A DNA stretch of 48,637 nt from a virus, in IMG/VR virus record IMGVR_UViG_3300033996_001711, positions 1 through 48,637 of that record. One strand, written 5' to 3'. The notes below the pieces were generated by a model. It made no database searches. It saw nothing but the letters and a program-made list of their open reading frames with translations, and was not told where the DNA came from. The position numbers and the translations under genes were made by a program. This document shows, piece after piece, positions 6,090 to 12,572 of this stretch (positions are counted from its first letter, which is position 1; every line of letters starts with the position of its first letter).

Positions 6090-6114
6090 CGGGGTTAACC
6101 ACCCCGTTTTTTTT
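6090..6114 (+). terminator. Intrinsic terminator after nrdB, touching the HNH start
   Basis: CGGGGT (6090-6095), loop TAACC, ACCCCG (6101-6106), then eight Ts. The ATG of the endonuclease gene is the very next base (6115). Confidence 0.85.
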
Positions 6115-6756
6115 ATGGAAGAAATCTGGAAACCTATTCCTGGCTACGAAAATTTATACGAAGCCTCAAGCTTGGGTAATATTAGATCTGTAGACAGGAC
6201 TGTTTTAGATGAGCGAAATCAGAAGCAGCGCACGCGCACATTCAGGGGGAGACAATTGTCCCCAAATATCAATAAAGATAGCGGCCGTCATTCTGTCATG
6301 CTTTCTAAAGAAGGAAAGACAAAAAGATTCACAGTCGCTCGTTTAATTTGCCTGGCTTTTCATGGCTTGCCTCCAGAAGGGAAAAATTTAGTATTGCATT
6401 ATGACGACATTCATACAAATAATATGCCAGAAAACTTAAGGTGGGGCAATCACTTGGAAAATCTAGAAGATTGCGTTCGCAATAGAGGCTCTCATCCCCG
6501 TTACATTGATGGCAGAAGCAATCGCAAGAGAGGACCAGTCGGGGGCGCCATCTTAAATGAGTATCAAGTAAGAGTGTTGAGGCGACTTCCTGACCTACGC
6601 TCACTGCGAGGGTTGAGGGAAGACCTGGCCGAAGAGTGGGGAGTCGCTCCTTCTAGCATATCCAGCGCCAAATACAAACAAACAGCGTGGAACACGCTAT
6701 CTCCTGTGCCGCTATGGGAAATCGCCAACGTAAATCTTCCTTCCTACGGCTCTTGA
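6115..6756 (+). CDS. NUMOD4-HNH homing endonuclease
   Basis: The 213-residue protein starts MEEIWKPIPGYENLYEASS, a clear NUMOD4 DNA-binding motif followed by LGNIRSVDR. Next comes an HNH core of the HNH_3 type (LICLAFHGLPPEGKNLVLHY, DDIHTNNMPENLRWGN), then a helical DNA-contacting region (EEWGVAPSSISSAKYK). Such enzymes nick or cut alleles lacking them and spread by repair. The last residues, ANVNLPSYGS, duplicate the nrdB tail NVNLPCYG, so the gene appears to have inserted at the 3' end of nrdB and carries a copy of it. A TTG start at 6064 is possible but lies before the terminator. Confidence 0.88.
   Translation: MEEIWKPIPGYENLYEASSLGNIRSVDRTVLDERNQKQRTRTFRGRQLSPNINKDSGRHSVMLSKEGKTKRFTVARLICLAFHGLPPEGKNLVLHYDDIHTNNMPENLRWGNHLENLEDCVRNRGSHPRYIDGRSNRKRGPVGGAILNEYQVRVLRRLPDLRSLRGLREDLAEEWGVAPSSISSAKYKQTAWNTLSPVPLWEIANVNLPSYGS
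6727..6740 (+). repeat. 14-bp direct repeat, copy 2, at HNH gene 3' end
   Basis: Exact second copy of AACGTAAATCTTCC (first copy 6034-6047), read in the same frame as NVNLP. Spacing between copies is 693 bp, which defines the probable mobile unit. Confidence 0.85.
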
Positions 6757-6762
6757 CGCTGT

Positions 6763-6800
6763 GGGGCTTCCGCTATTGCTACATCGGAAGCCCCGCTTTT
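6763..6800 (+). terminator. Strong intrinsic terminator
   Basis: GGGGCTTCCG (6763-6772) pairs with CGGAAGCCCC (6785-6794), a perfect 10-bp stem with a 12-nt loop, then GCTTTT. It closes the nrd-endonuclease unit. Confidence 0.85.
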
Positions 6801-6859
6801 CCCGCATAGAAAGCCCCGTCTTTCTTGTCTAGAGTTGATTAAAGACTTCTTCAAAAGCC

Positions 6860-7072
6860 GTGGGCGAGCGCAGGACGTTTGACACCCCCATTCGCTGCAA
6901 ATGGAACGCGCCCATTCATAATTTATTGAAAGCCATTGATAATCACACTGAATTATTTCTTCTCCATGGAGACCCTTGGCATGCCAAAAAGGCAGCAGAA
7001 CTCAGGGCTTATGTTCACGAACTAAAAACTTGGATTCACAAAGAAGAACAAAATACCCTTGGTCAGATTTGA
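6860..7072 (+). CDS. Small helical protein, 70 aa
   Basis: Starting at GTG 6860, the protein reads FDTPIRCKWNAPIHNLLKAI, then HGDPWHAKKAAELRAYVHEL, and ends KEEQNTLGQI. The regular hydrophobic spacing and the HGDPWHAKKA segment look like a conserved small protein, and similar short proteins are found in cyanophages as far as I recall; the function is unknown. Its last six codons and stop overlap the 3' half of the minus-strand tRNA by 19 bp, so transcription of the two genes is antisense. It follows a strong terminator, so it needs its own promoter or read-through. Confidence 0.6.
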   Translation: MGERRTFDTPIRCKWNAPIHNLLKAIDNHTELFLLHGDPWHAKKAAELRAYVHELKTWIHKEEQNTLGQI

Positions 7073-7127
7073 ACTGACACTTGTCTGAGCTTAAATCAGA
7101 TGCCTCTTCCTATTGGGCTACAAGGGC
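7054..7127 (-). tRNA. tRNA-Leu(UAA)-like, short variable loop
   Basis: On the minus strand a full cloverleaf folds: acceptor GCCCTTG/CAAGGGT (7 bp, one G-U), D arm GCC/GGC (with a C-A mismatch at 13-22), anticodon stem TCTGA/TCAGA with loop TTTAAGC (anticodon TAA at 34-36), variable loop CAAGT, T arm GTCAG-TTCAAAT-CTGAC, discriminator A73. CCA is not encoded. Anticodon UAA reads UUA (leucine), yet bacterial tRNA-Leu normally has a long variable arm and this one has five bases. The tRNA is the last element of the minus-strand unit and overlaps the end of the plus-strand gene at 6860. Confidence 0.87.
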
Positions 7128-7131
7128 GTGA

Positions 7132-7184
7132 GACAGAACTTATCCCGCATTAGGGAATTAACAGGTGCGGCCTGTAGTTCTGTC
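7132..7184. ncRNA. Compact three-way-junction RNA candidate
   Basis: A 9-bp closing stem GACAGAACT (7132-7140) / AGTTCTGTC (7176-7184) encloses two hairpins: TCCC-GCATTA-GGGA (7143-7156) and ACAGG-TGCGG-CCTGT (7161-7175). All helices are perfect Watson-Crick. On the minus strand the element ends 4 nt before the 5' end of the tRNA. Hammerhead core bases are absent. It may be a processing signal, a small RNA or a tRNA-derived relic. Confidence 0.5.
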
Positions 7185-7198
7185 AACAAGAACCATGA

Positions 7199-7330
7199 AT
7201 GCTTCAACTCATCCACGGCATCTCCGAAACCAGCATTGACGAGGATGCTGGTGCCGTTGGCCAACGGGCTCCTGCAGGAAGCCCCAAAATCTTAGCAGCG
7301 CCAGCTCCAAAACACAACCGCTCCTTCTGA
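7199..7330 (+). CDS. Possible small protein, 43 aa
   Basis: ATG 7199 to TGA 7328-7330 encodes MLQLIHGISETSIDEDAGAV, then GQRAPAGSPKILAAPAPK and HNRSF. The composition is protein-like with a Pro/Ala-rich tail. The DNA is also rich in hairpins: ACCAGCAT (7229-7236) / ATGCTGGT (7245-7252), and the palindrome CGTTGGCCAACG (7255-7266). The stretch could therefore equally be a structured RNA region downstream of 7132-7184. No Shine-Dalgarno. Confidence 0.3.
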   Translation: MLQLIHGISETSIDEDAGAVGQRAPAGSPKILAAPAPKHNRSF

Positions 7331-7342
7331 GCACAATTGCTT

Positions 7343-7426
7343 ATGTACGTGCCTTGCCTCTCGCAGGGGCACTACAACTTCCCTTTTCTGACCATGAAGG
7401 ATAAACAACAGTCCAACCATGGCTAG
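7343..7426 (+). CDS. Possible micro-ORF, 27 aa
   Basis: ATG 7343 to TAG 7424-7426 encodes MYVPCLSQGHYNFPFLTMKD followed by KQQSNHG. No Shine-Dalgarno and no recognised family. It overlaps the 3' end of the convergent minus-strand gene by 4 bp. It is listed only because the interval is otherwise empty. Confidence 0.18.
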   Translation: MYVPCLSQGHYNFPFLTMKDKQQSNHG

Positions 7427-7653
7427 ATGTCATAAAGCTTGCATCGCGGAGAATCAGGGAACAGCGAACATTCCTTGTCCCACCAATCCCCTCTGTCTTT
7501 CTCTCCATTGAGCCAATAATATTGCTGCATGTGGTGAGCGTAGGCCTTTTCAGCCAACTTGCGATCTTCCATGCTCACGCCAGGCTCTTGCATGGCATAA
7601 GCGGCTTCAATGGCAGCGTGAAACGCCTCTTCAGCAGCCCGAGAAAGAACCAT
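7423..7653 (-). CDS. Small hypothetical protein, 76 aa
   Basis: The protein starts MVLSRAAEEAFHAAIEAAYA, is helical through SMEDRKLAEKAYAHHMQQYY, and ends in a tryptophan- and cysteine-bearing tail (GDWWDKECSLFPDSPRCKLY). It is the last protein gene of the minus-strand unit, 24 bp downstream of the previous gene and about 295 bp upstream of the tRNA. No family recognised; the amphipathic pattern supports coding. Confidence 0.55.
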   Translation of the reverse strand: MVLSRAAEEAFHAAIEAAYAMQEPGVSMEDRKLAEKAYAHHMQQYYWLNGEKDRGDWWDKECSLFPDSPRCKLYDI

Positions 7654-7677
7654 GGTGGAAACGCAAGTACGGCTAGT

Positions 7678-7866
7678 CTATTCAACGCTTTCTTTCTTTG
7701 CAAGTTGCTCCACCTTTAACTGCTGCTGCAGCTTTTTCAAGCGTGGCAGGAGCGAGGGTTCGTAAAAATGATCTGCTGCTAGCAGTTGAAGAGCAGTTTG
7801 CCTATCAGCTTCTAACAATGCAACAAGATACGACACCTCCTTCAAGGAAAGATAAAAATGCTTCAT
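7678..7866 (-). CDS. Small helical protein, 62 aa
   Basis: Begins MKHFYLSLKEVSYLVALLEA and continues with LLPRLKKLQQQLKVEQLAKK, predicting two helices, the second possibly coiled-coil. It lies 48 bp downstream of the terminase stop and 24 bp upstream of the next gene, all on the minus strand, so the genes are probably cotranscribed. Short FYLSLKEVSYL-type proteins are familiar from cyanophage genomes, but no function is known to me. Confidence 0.6.
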   Translation of the reverse strand: MKHFYLSLKEVSYLVALLEADRQTALQLLAADHFYEPSLLPRLKKLQQQLKVEQLAKKESVE

Positions 7867-7914
7867 TTTTCAAAAAAGTCGATAATTCTAAATTCCTGAA
7901 AATTCTAGTGGTGA

Positions 7915-9291
7915 TCAGCGTACCAGACTGTTCAGCCAATCAATATCATTATCCTTAGAGGCTTCAAGAATGGCACCAGCCAAGGCAAAAGCGTAGTCAT
8001 CTACTCCCACTTCTTTACCACCAGTTACTGCCCATTGCCCACTGCTTCTGTAGATAACACTGAGGTTTTTCAGTTGCTTGACGGCTTTCTCGTGAGGATA
8101 CATTTCAATAAGGCCAGCATTAAAGAGCTCCTTCATCTTGCTAAATGCTTTCATCTTGGTGCTAACGGACCAAGCAAGTTCAGCAATGGGGAAGTCTTTA
8201 GACATGCTTTGAATGGTGCCAGAACTGTTGAACTGGTCAAGCACAATACTTTGAAAATCGTAAATGCGGTGGTGCTCCCTAATCCATTCTTCTACCTTGG
8301 CAATATTCACTTCTTTCTTTCCGCCAATATCAAAATCAGGCTCAAAGGCGTGAAATTTGTCCACCACTAGGCGCTCACCTTCGTAATGCACAATGCAAGC
8401 AGTGTAATCATCTCGACCCACGCCACCACGAGCAGGGTCAAGGGCCAATACATATGTTCCCATTAGTTCACGCTGCGGAAACAAAATGCCCCTTTCTTTA
8501 TTCACGGAAATGTCAACAATCTCCGCTGCCAACAATGCAGAGTTGTTCTTGGCAAACTGAGCACCATATTCCACCCAGAACTTATCAGGGTCGCGTTTTA
8601 GTTCAGCTTCAAGGAACGGACACCCCCATGGCAAATTTGGATTGACTGTCCAAGTGGCCAGGTTTTCCGCTTGCATGAACGGGTAGTCACCAGACGTGGC
8701 TTCGCAATAGTGTTGATAGAACAAGCCATCAGTGAGCCATGGCGAAGACAGTTCCAGGATGCGACCGTGCTTGCCAAACTGAGCGATGGAGGGAGACAGG
8801 GCTTGGTAGATGGCACCGGCGCCACGGTTGGCATCGCCTTCAATGGCAAAGCTCAGCTCGTCCATGATTAGCATCACCACGGCTTTACCACGAGAAGCAC
8901 GAGCTGATGCGGGAATGGCCTGGAACACGCAATTATTGCTCACTTCAATCTCAGTGGCCGTCTCCCTAGTGATCTCACCCACCAAGGGAGAGTCCATCAA
9001 CAATTGACGGATGTTGTTCAGGGCAAGCTTGGCCTGGCTTTGATCGTTTGCAATGGTGAGGATGTAAAACTTTTCCGACTTTCTTACGCGCCTCTTGTAT
9101 TGATCTTCCAGAACAAAGCAGGCATAGAGCGCTGCAATGGAGGCCATGAGCGTCTTACCACAGCGTCGGCCTAGTGCCCACACAGCGTGCGTCTTGTCTC
9201 CACCAAAATAAGAATCAAGAATGCGCTTCTGCTCAGGCCACAACTCTAATTGCAGAACTAGCTTGGCAAATTCACTGCATTTAAGCTTCAT
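7915..9291 (-). CDS. terL: Terminase large subunit (packaging ATPase-nuclease)
   Basis: This 458-residue motor protein pumps DNA into the prohead and cuts it. The ATPase half has a Walker A motif G41-RRCGKT-47 and a Walker B VVMLIMDE (D144-E145), followed by the coupling segment LELSSPW. The RNase H-like nuclease half shows D285 (LALDPARGG), D352 (IVLDQFNSSG) and D431/D432 (VGVDDYAFA). Length is normal for TerL. The start ATG overlaps the stop of the upstream gene by 4 bp, implying translational coupling. It is oriented opposite to portal and all other structural genes, which is unusual. Confidence 0.92.
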   Translation of the reverse strand: MKLKCSEFAKLVLQLELWPEQKRILDSYFGGDKTHAVWALGRRCGKTLMASIAALYACFVLEDQYKRRVRKSEKFYILTIANDQSQAKLALNNIRQLLMDSPLVGEITRETATEIEVSNNCVFQAIPASARASRGKAVVMLIMDELSFAIEGDANRGAGAIYQALSPSIAQFGKHGRILELSSPWLTDGLFYQHYCEATSGDYPFMQAENLATWTVNPNLPWGCPFLEAELKRDPDKFWVEYGAQFAKNNSALLAAEIVDISVNKERGILFPQRELMGTYVLALDPARGGVGRDDYTACIVHYEGERLVVDKFHAFEPDFDIGGKKEVNIAKVEEWIREHHRIYDFQSIVLDQFNSSGTIQSMSKDFPIAELAWSVSTKMKAFSKMKELFNAGLIEMYPHEKAVKQLKNLSVIYRSSGQWAVTGGKEVGVDDYAFALAGAILEASKDNDIDWLNSLVR

Positions 9292-9773
9292 GCAAGTTCA
9301 TCCATGCTGCGCAACTTTTCTTTAGGGACAAAATATGCAGGGCGTCCACGGGCAGGATCAGCCCAATATTTCTCCTCCATCGCCTCTTCTCCATAGCACC
9401 AGCCATGGATGAGGGTGGTCTTGTCTTCAATCGTAACCAAGACAAACTTCTTTTTCGGACTTTCGTTTTTTTGGACGATCAAGTCATATTTATGCTTGCT
9501 TCTGGTTTTTACGTCAATGCCAGGCAGATCATCAGAGCCGCGCTTAGCTTCAGTTTCTTGATAAAGCAAAGGTTTCATGCCCAGATAAGAGGCCACTGCC
9601 ATTTCCCCCGCCGCGCCCAGTAGATGAATATCCAGAGCCTTGCTTCCCTTCCAGGCTCCGCCATTACGCCCGCGCAAGCCTTTGCTTTCATTAAAGCCCT
9701 GGCGCCTCAGTCCTTCCTCCATGGCCAATTGACGTTCTTCATCAGTGAAGACAAATTCAATGGGAGTGGGCAT
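9288..9773 (-). CDS. Possible PD-(D/E)xK-fold protein upstream of terL
   Basis: From ATG 9773 the protein has 161 residues. The order AAGEMAVASYLGM (E), GSDDLPGIDVKTRSKHKYDL (D...DVK) and KKKFVLVTIED resembles the core of the PD-(D/E)xK nuclease fold. The protein ends with the sequence WADPARGRPAYFVPKEKLR. The longer frame back to 9947 overlaps the portal gene on the other strand and is unlikely. Its position directly before terL, with a 4-bp overlap, suggests a role in packaging or DNA-end processing; a small-terminase role is the alternative, although no helix-turn-helix is obvious. Confidence 0.6.
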   Translation of the reverse strand: MPTPIEFVFTDEERQLAMEEGLRRQGFNESKGLRGRNGGAWKGSKALDIHLLGAAGEMAVASYLGMKPLLYQETEAKRGSDDLPGIDVKTRSKHKYDLIVQKNESPKKKFVLVTIEDKTTLIHGWCYGEEAMEEKYWADPARGRPAYFVPKEKLRSMDELA

Positions 9774-9788
9774 GATTAAATGGACATC

Positions 9789-9805
9789 GTGGCTACTGTA
9801 GCCAC
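9789..9805. promoter_or_regulatory. Dyad in the divergent terL/portal intergenic region
   Basis: GTGGCTA-CTG-TAGCCAC is a 7-bp perfect inverted repeat in the 66-bp gap between the divergently transcribed nuclease-terL unit and portal. That gap must hold promoters for both directions or none, so the dyad is a good operator candidate. Confidence 0.45.
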
Positions 9806-9839
9806 CAGTTAGCATGGATGCAACACATAATGCGGGAAA

Positions 9840-11885
9840 ATGTCGGAAGAAATCGTCAATCTTGGCCACAACGGCAATGAGAGCCTGCGAGTGGACGGTC
9901 TGGTGAATGCCCTCACAGGCATGGGCACTGGTCGCGACAAAAGCCAATTCACTTCCGCCCAGCCCATCGTCTTTCTCACACAGGAAGAACTAGAAAACCT
10001 TTATTCCGAGTGGATTCCCAAGCGAATTGTGGACATTGTTGCCGAACAAGCCACTAGAAAGGGTTTCAAGGTGCTGTTTGGTGGAGAAGGTGCTGCCGCT
10101 GAAGAGGTGGCTGGCATTGAGCAAATTATCGAGGATTTATACATCCTTGAGAACCTCGGTCTTGCTTGTAAAAATGCACGACTTTTTGGCGGCGCAGTTA
10201 TTCTTCTGTACATCGACGACGGGCGCCCTGCAAACCAGCCCGTAGATCGACGGAACATCCGCAGTATTGAAGGTATGGAAGTGCTTGATCGCTGGCAGAT
10301 TGCCCCAGTGATCAGCGAGGAAAGTCTCTACGACTATTCCAAGGCCACTTACTATCAAATCATTTCTGGCGACCTCATTCGCCAGCCACAACTCACTTAC
10401 ATCCACAAAGACAGGATCCTGAGGTTTGATGGGGAATGGCTTCCCTACAGGATCAGGCAGCGGAACTATGGGTGGGGGATGAGCAGTCTGCAGAGTGTTT
10501 ATGACAGCTTTCGCTTCTATTCCACTGGCATTAGTTCTGCAGCCACGCTTCTTACTGAATTTGACATCTTTGTGCATAAACTTCGCGGCCTGTCCACGAT
10601 GCTTGCTGCTGGCAAAGAAAAGGACGTGCGCGATCGCCTGATCTTGAACGACATGAGCAAGAGCGTGTATCGCGGCTATGCAATTGACGCAGAGAAAGAA
10701 GAGCTGGAATTCATTAGCCGCAACTTTGGTGGCATTGGAGAAATCCTGGAGAAACTGCGCATTGATATTATTGGCGCCTCACAAATTCCTCACACCATTC
10801 TTTTTGGGGAAAGCCCTAGCGGATTGGGCTCCACTGGCCGGAGCGAAGAGCGTGACTTTGCAAAAATGTTGGGTGACTATCAGGCATCTCGATTCAAGCG
10901 CCCAATCAAGCATCTCATGGAGATGATTCTTCTGAGCAAAGACGGTCCCACCAATGGACAAGTGCCTGATTCATGGCGCATTCATTTCAACGACTTGTTT
11001 GAACTGAATGAAAGGGAGAAGGCCGACGTGAGGGCTCGCGTGGCGGCAGTAGACGGCCGTTACATCCAACTTGGCGTGCTCCACCCGAAAGAAGTGGCAG
11101 AGGCCCGTTATGGCGGTTCTGAATGGTCAATGGAACTCACTCTCGACCCATCGCTTCCCCGTGAACTGCCGCAGCCCGGCGGTGAGATGAAAGTGCCTCC
11201 TGGTGGGCGCGACCCAATGAACGAAGAGAATGGCACTCTGCCGATGGACGGAAGCCGTGAGGTGCAAGATGCAGCAGGATTGTTCTTGCCTCGCGACCTT
11301 GAAAAGGTCAGGGGCGACGTGCAGTTCAAAGACAAGGATCTTCACCAGCAAGCCATTGCTGCTACAAAGTCAAAGTTCAAAGTATGGCCGAGCGCTTATG
11401 CCAGCGCATACATGGTTCAGAAATACAAAGAACTTTATTCCAAGAAGCACGGTGGTGGCAGTGGCTTCAAGGGGGACGATGGTGACGTGAATTACGACGA
11501 TCTTGACAAGTGGTTCAAGGAAGAATGGGTGAGGATTGGAGCCAATGGAGAAATCCTTGGCGAATGCGGCGGTCGCGAAGAGAAGGAAGGTAAGCCCAAG
11601 TGCCTACCCAAGGCAAAGGCCCAAGCCATGAACAAGGAAGAGCGACAGACGATTGTAGCCCGCAAGCGTAAAGCTGACCCTGATCCTGATCGTCGGGGAC
11701 CAGCAAAGCTTGTTAGCAGCAAAGTGGATGCTATTGAGCCCATGAAAGTGGAAGGGCTAATGCTTGCTGACATTGACGAGGCTGCGTTTATTTCGGACGA
11801 AGACATCGAGGATGCTATGAAGCAATGGAAGGAAGAAGCTCCAGCACAGTTCAAAGAGCTGCTAGAGGCTGACAATGCTGAATGA
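9840..11885 (+). CDS. Portal protein (DUF1073 type) with DUF5872-like C-terminal domain
   Basis: Residues 1 to about 440 match DUF1073 portals: QEELENLYSEWIPKRIVDIV, then NLGLACKNARLFGGAVILLY, then IIGASQIPHTILFGESPSGL. Portals form the dodecameric DNA channel at one capsid vertex. The C-terminal part (about 500-620) is a separate domain: KFKVWPSAYASAYMVQKYKE, DLDKWFKEEWVRIGANGEIL, CGGREEKEGKPKCLPKAKAQ, then SSK, which I associate with DUF5872. The very acidic tail (ISDEDIEDAMKQWKEE) follows. It is longer than most DUF1073 portals because of this extension. The minor head gene overlaps its end by 11 bp. Confidence 0.88.
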   Translation: MSEEIVNLGHNGNESLRVDGLVNALTGMGTGRDKSQFTSAQPIVFLTQEELENLYSEWIPKRIVDIVAEQATRKGFKVLFGGEGAAAEEVAGIEQIIEDLYILENLGLACKNARLFGGAVILLYIDDGRPANQPVDRRNIRSIEGMEVLDRWQIAPVISEESLYDYSKATYYQIISGDLIRQPQLTYIHKDRILRFDGEWLPYRIRQRNYGWGMSSLQSVYDSFRFYSTGISSAATLLTEFDIFVHKLRGLSTMLAAGKEKDVRDRLILNDMSKSVYRGYAIDAEKEELEFISRNFGGIGEILEKLRIDIIGASQIPHTILFGESPSGLGSTGRSEERDFAKMLGDYQASRFKRPIKHLMEMILLSKDGPTNGQVPDSWRIHFNDLFELNEREKADVRARVAAVDGRYIQLGVLHPKEVAEARYGGSEWSMELTLDPSLPRELPQPGGEMKVPPGGRDPMNEENGTLPMDGSREVQDAAGLFLPRDLEKVRGDVQFKDKDLHQQAIAATKSKFKVWPSAYASAYMVQKYKELYSKKHGGGSGFKGDDGDVNYDDLDKWFKEEWVRIGANGEILGECGGREEKEGKPKCLPKAKAQAMNKEERQTIVARKRKADPDPDRRGPAKLVSSKVDAIEPMKVEGLMLADIDEAAFISDEDIEDAMKQWKEEAPAQFKELLEADNAE

Positions 11886-12552
11886 CTTATCTTCGTTCAG
11901 CAGCGTCGTTATGTCTATCAGGATGGACGCTGAATGGTCTTATGACCGCCGCAGTGGACGTTATCGTGACGAGAAAGGCCGATTCCTAAGTAAAACATCA
12001 GTGGGTAAGCTTGTTGATGGTCGCATTGACAAGCTGGAGGCGCAACTAAAGCGTTTCACGCGGATGTTAGGAGACGGTTCAATTACGCTTGATCAATGGC
12101 AGGGAAGCGTTCGTGAAGCAATTAAAGCAGCGCACATTCAAGCAGCGACCATTGGCTACGGCGGAAGGGCCGAAATGGGCAGCGCGGAATATGGTCGCAT
12201 CGGCCAACGCCTCCGTGCGGAATACACTTATCTACAAGGTTTTGTACGTGACCTTTTGGATGGCCGTATTTCTGCCCCTATGGCTGTTGCTCGTATTGGC
12301 CTCTATGCTCAGAGCGTGCGGGGCTCTTATTGGCAAGGCACAGAAATGCGCGAGCAACAACGTGGGTTTTCGTTGATGCGCCGCATCTTGGATGCTCAAG
12401 CAGTGCATTGCCAAGACTGCCTTGGCTATGCAGCGCGTGGCATCGTGCCTATTGGCAGCGTTCCCATGCCTGGTGTGCGTTGTGCATGTGGAGCACGCTG
12501 CAAATGCACGGTTAAATACTTTAGGCAGCAACCACAAGCTGTGCCAGTATAG
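11875..12552 (+). CDS. Minor head / head morphogenesis protein
   Basis: The protein (225 aa from ATG 11875) is helical with a conserved C-terminal cysteine cluster: C179, C182 (VHCQDCLGYAARG), C203, C205, C209 and C211 (VRCACGARCKCTVKYF), with GIVPIGSVPMPG between. This CxxC...CxC...CkCtv pattern is typical of minor head proteins of the SPP1 gp7 / Mu gpF kind, which sit beside the portal inside the prohead. In-frame ATGs at 11911 and 11923 are alternative starts. It directly precedes the glycan island, which breaks the usual link to the protease and capsid genes. Confidence 0.8.
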   Translation: MLNDLSSFSSVVMSIRMDAEWSYDRRSGRYRDEKGRFLSKTSVGKLVDGRIDKLEAQLKRFTRMLGDGSITLDQWQGSVREAIKAAHIQAATIGYGGRAEMGSAEYGRIGQRLRAEYTYLQGFVRDLLDGRISAPMAVARIGLYAQSVRGSYWQGTEMREQQRGFSLMRRILDAQAVHCQDCLGYAARGIVPIGSVPMPGVRCACGARCKCTVKYFRQQPQAVPV

Positions 12553-12572
12553 TAAGGCAAAGCTTGAAGCCC

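Noticed and set aside
6048-6740. Group I intron within nrdB
   Set aside because: The upstream nrdB copy is complete with its own stop and terminator, and the endonuclease ORF runs in frame into the second copy, so splicing is not needed to make NrdB.
7132-7184. Hammerhead ribozyme
   Set aside because: Three helices are present, but the CUGANGA and GAAA core bases are missing on both strands.
7113-7295. Plus-strand ORF of 60 codons
   Set aside because: Its start lies inside the tRNA and it runs through the three-way junction; the ORF looks like chance.
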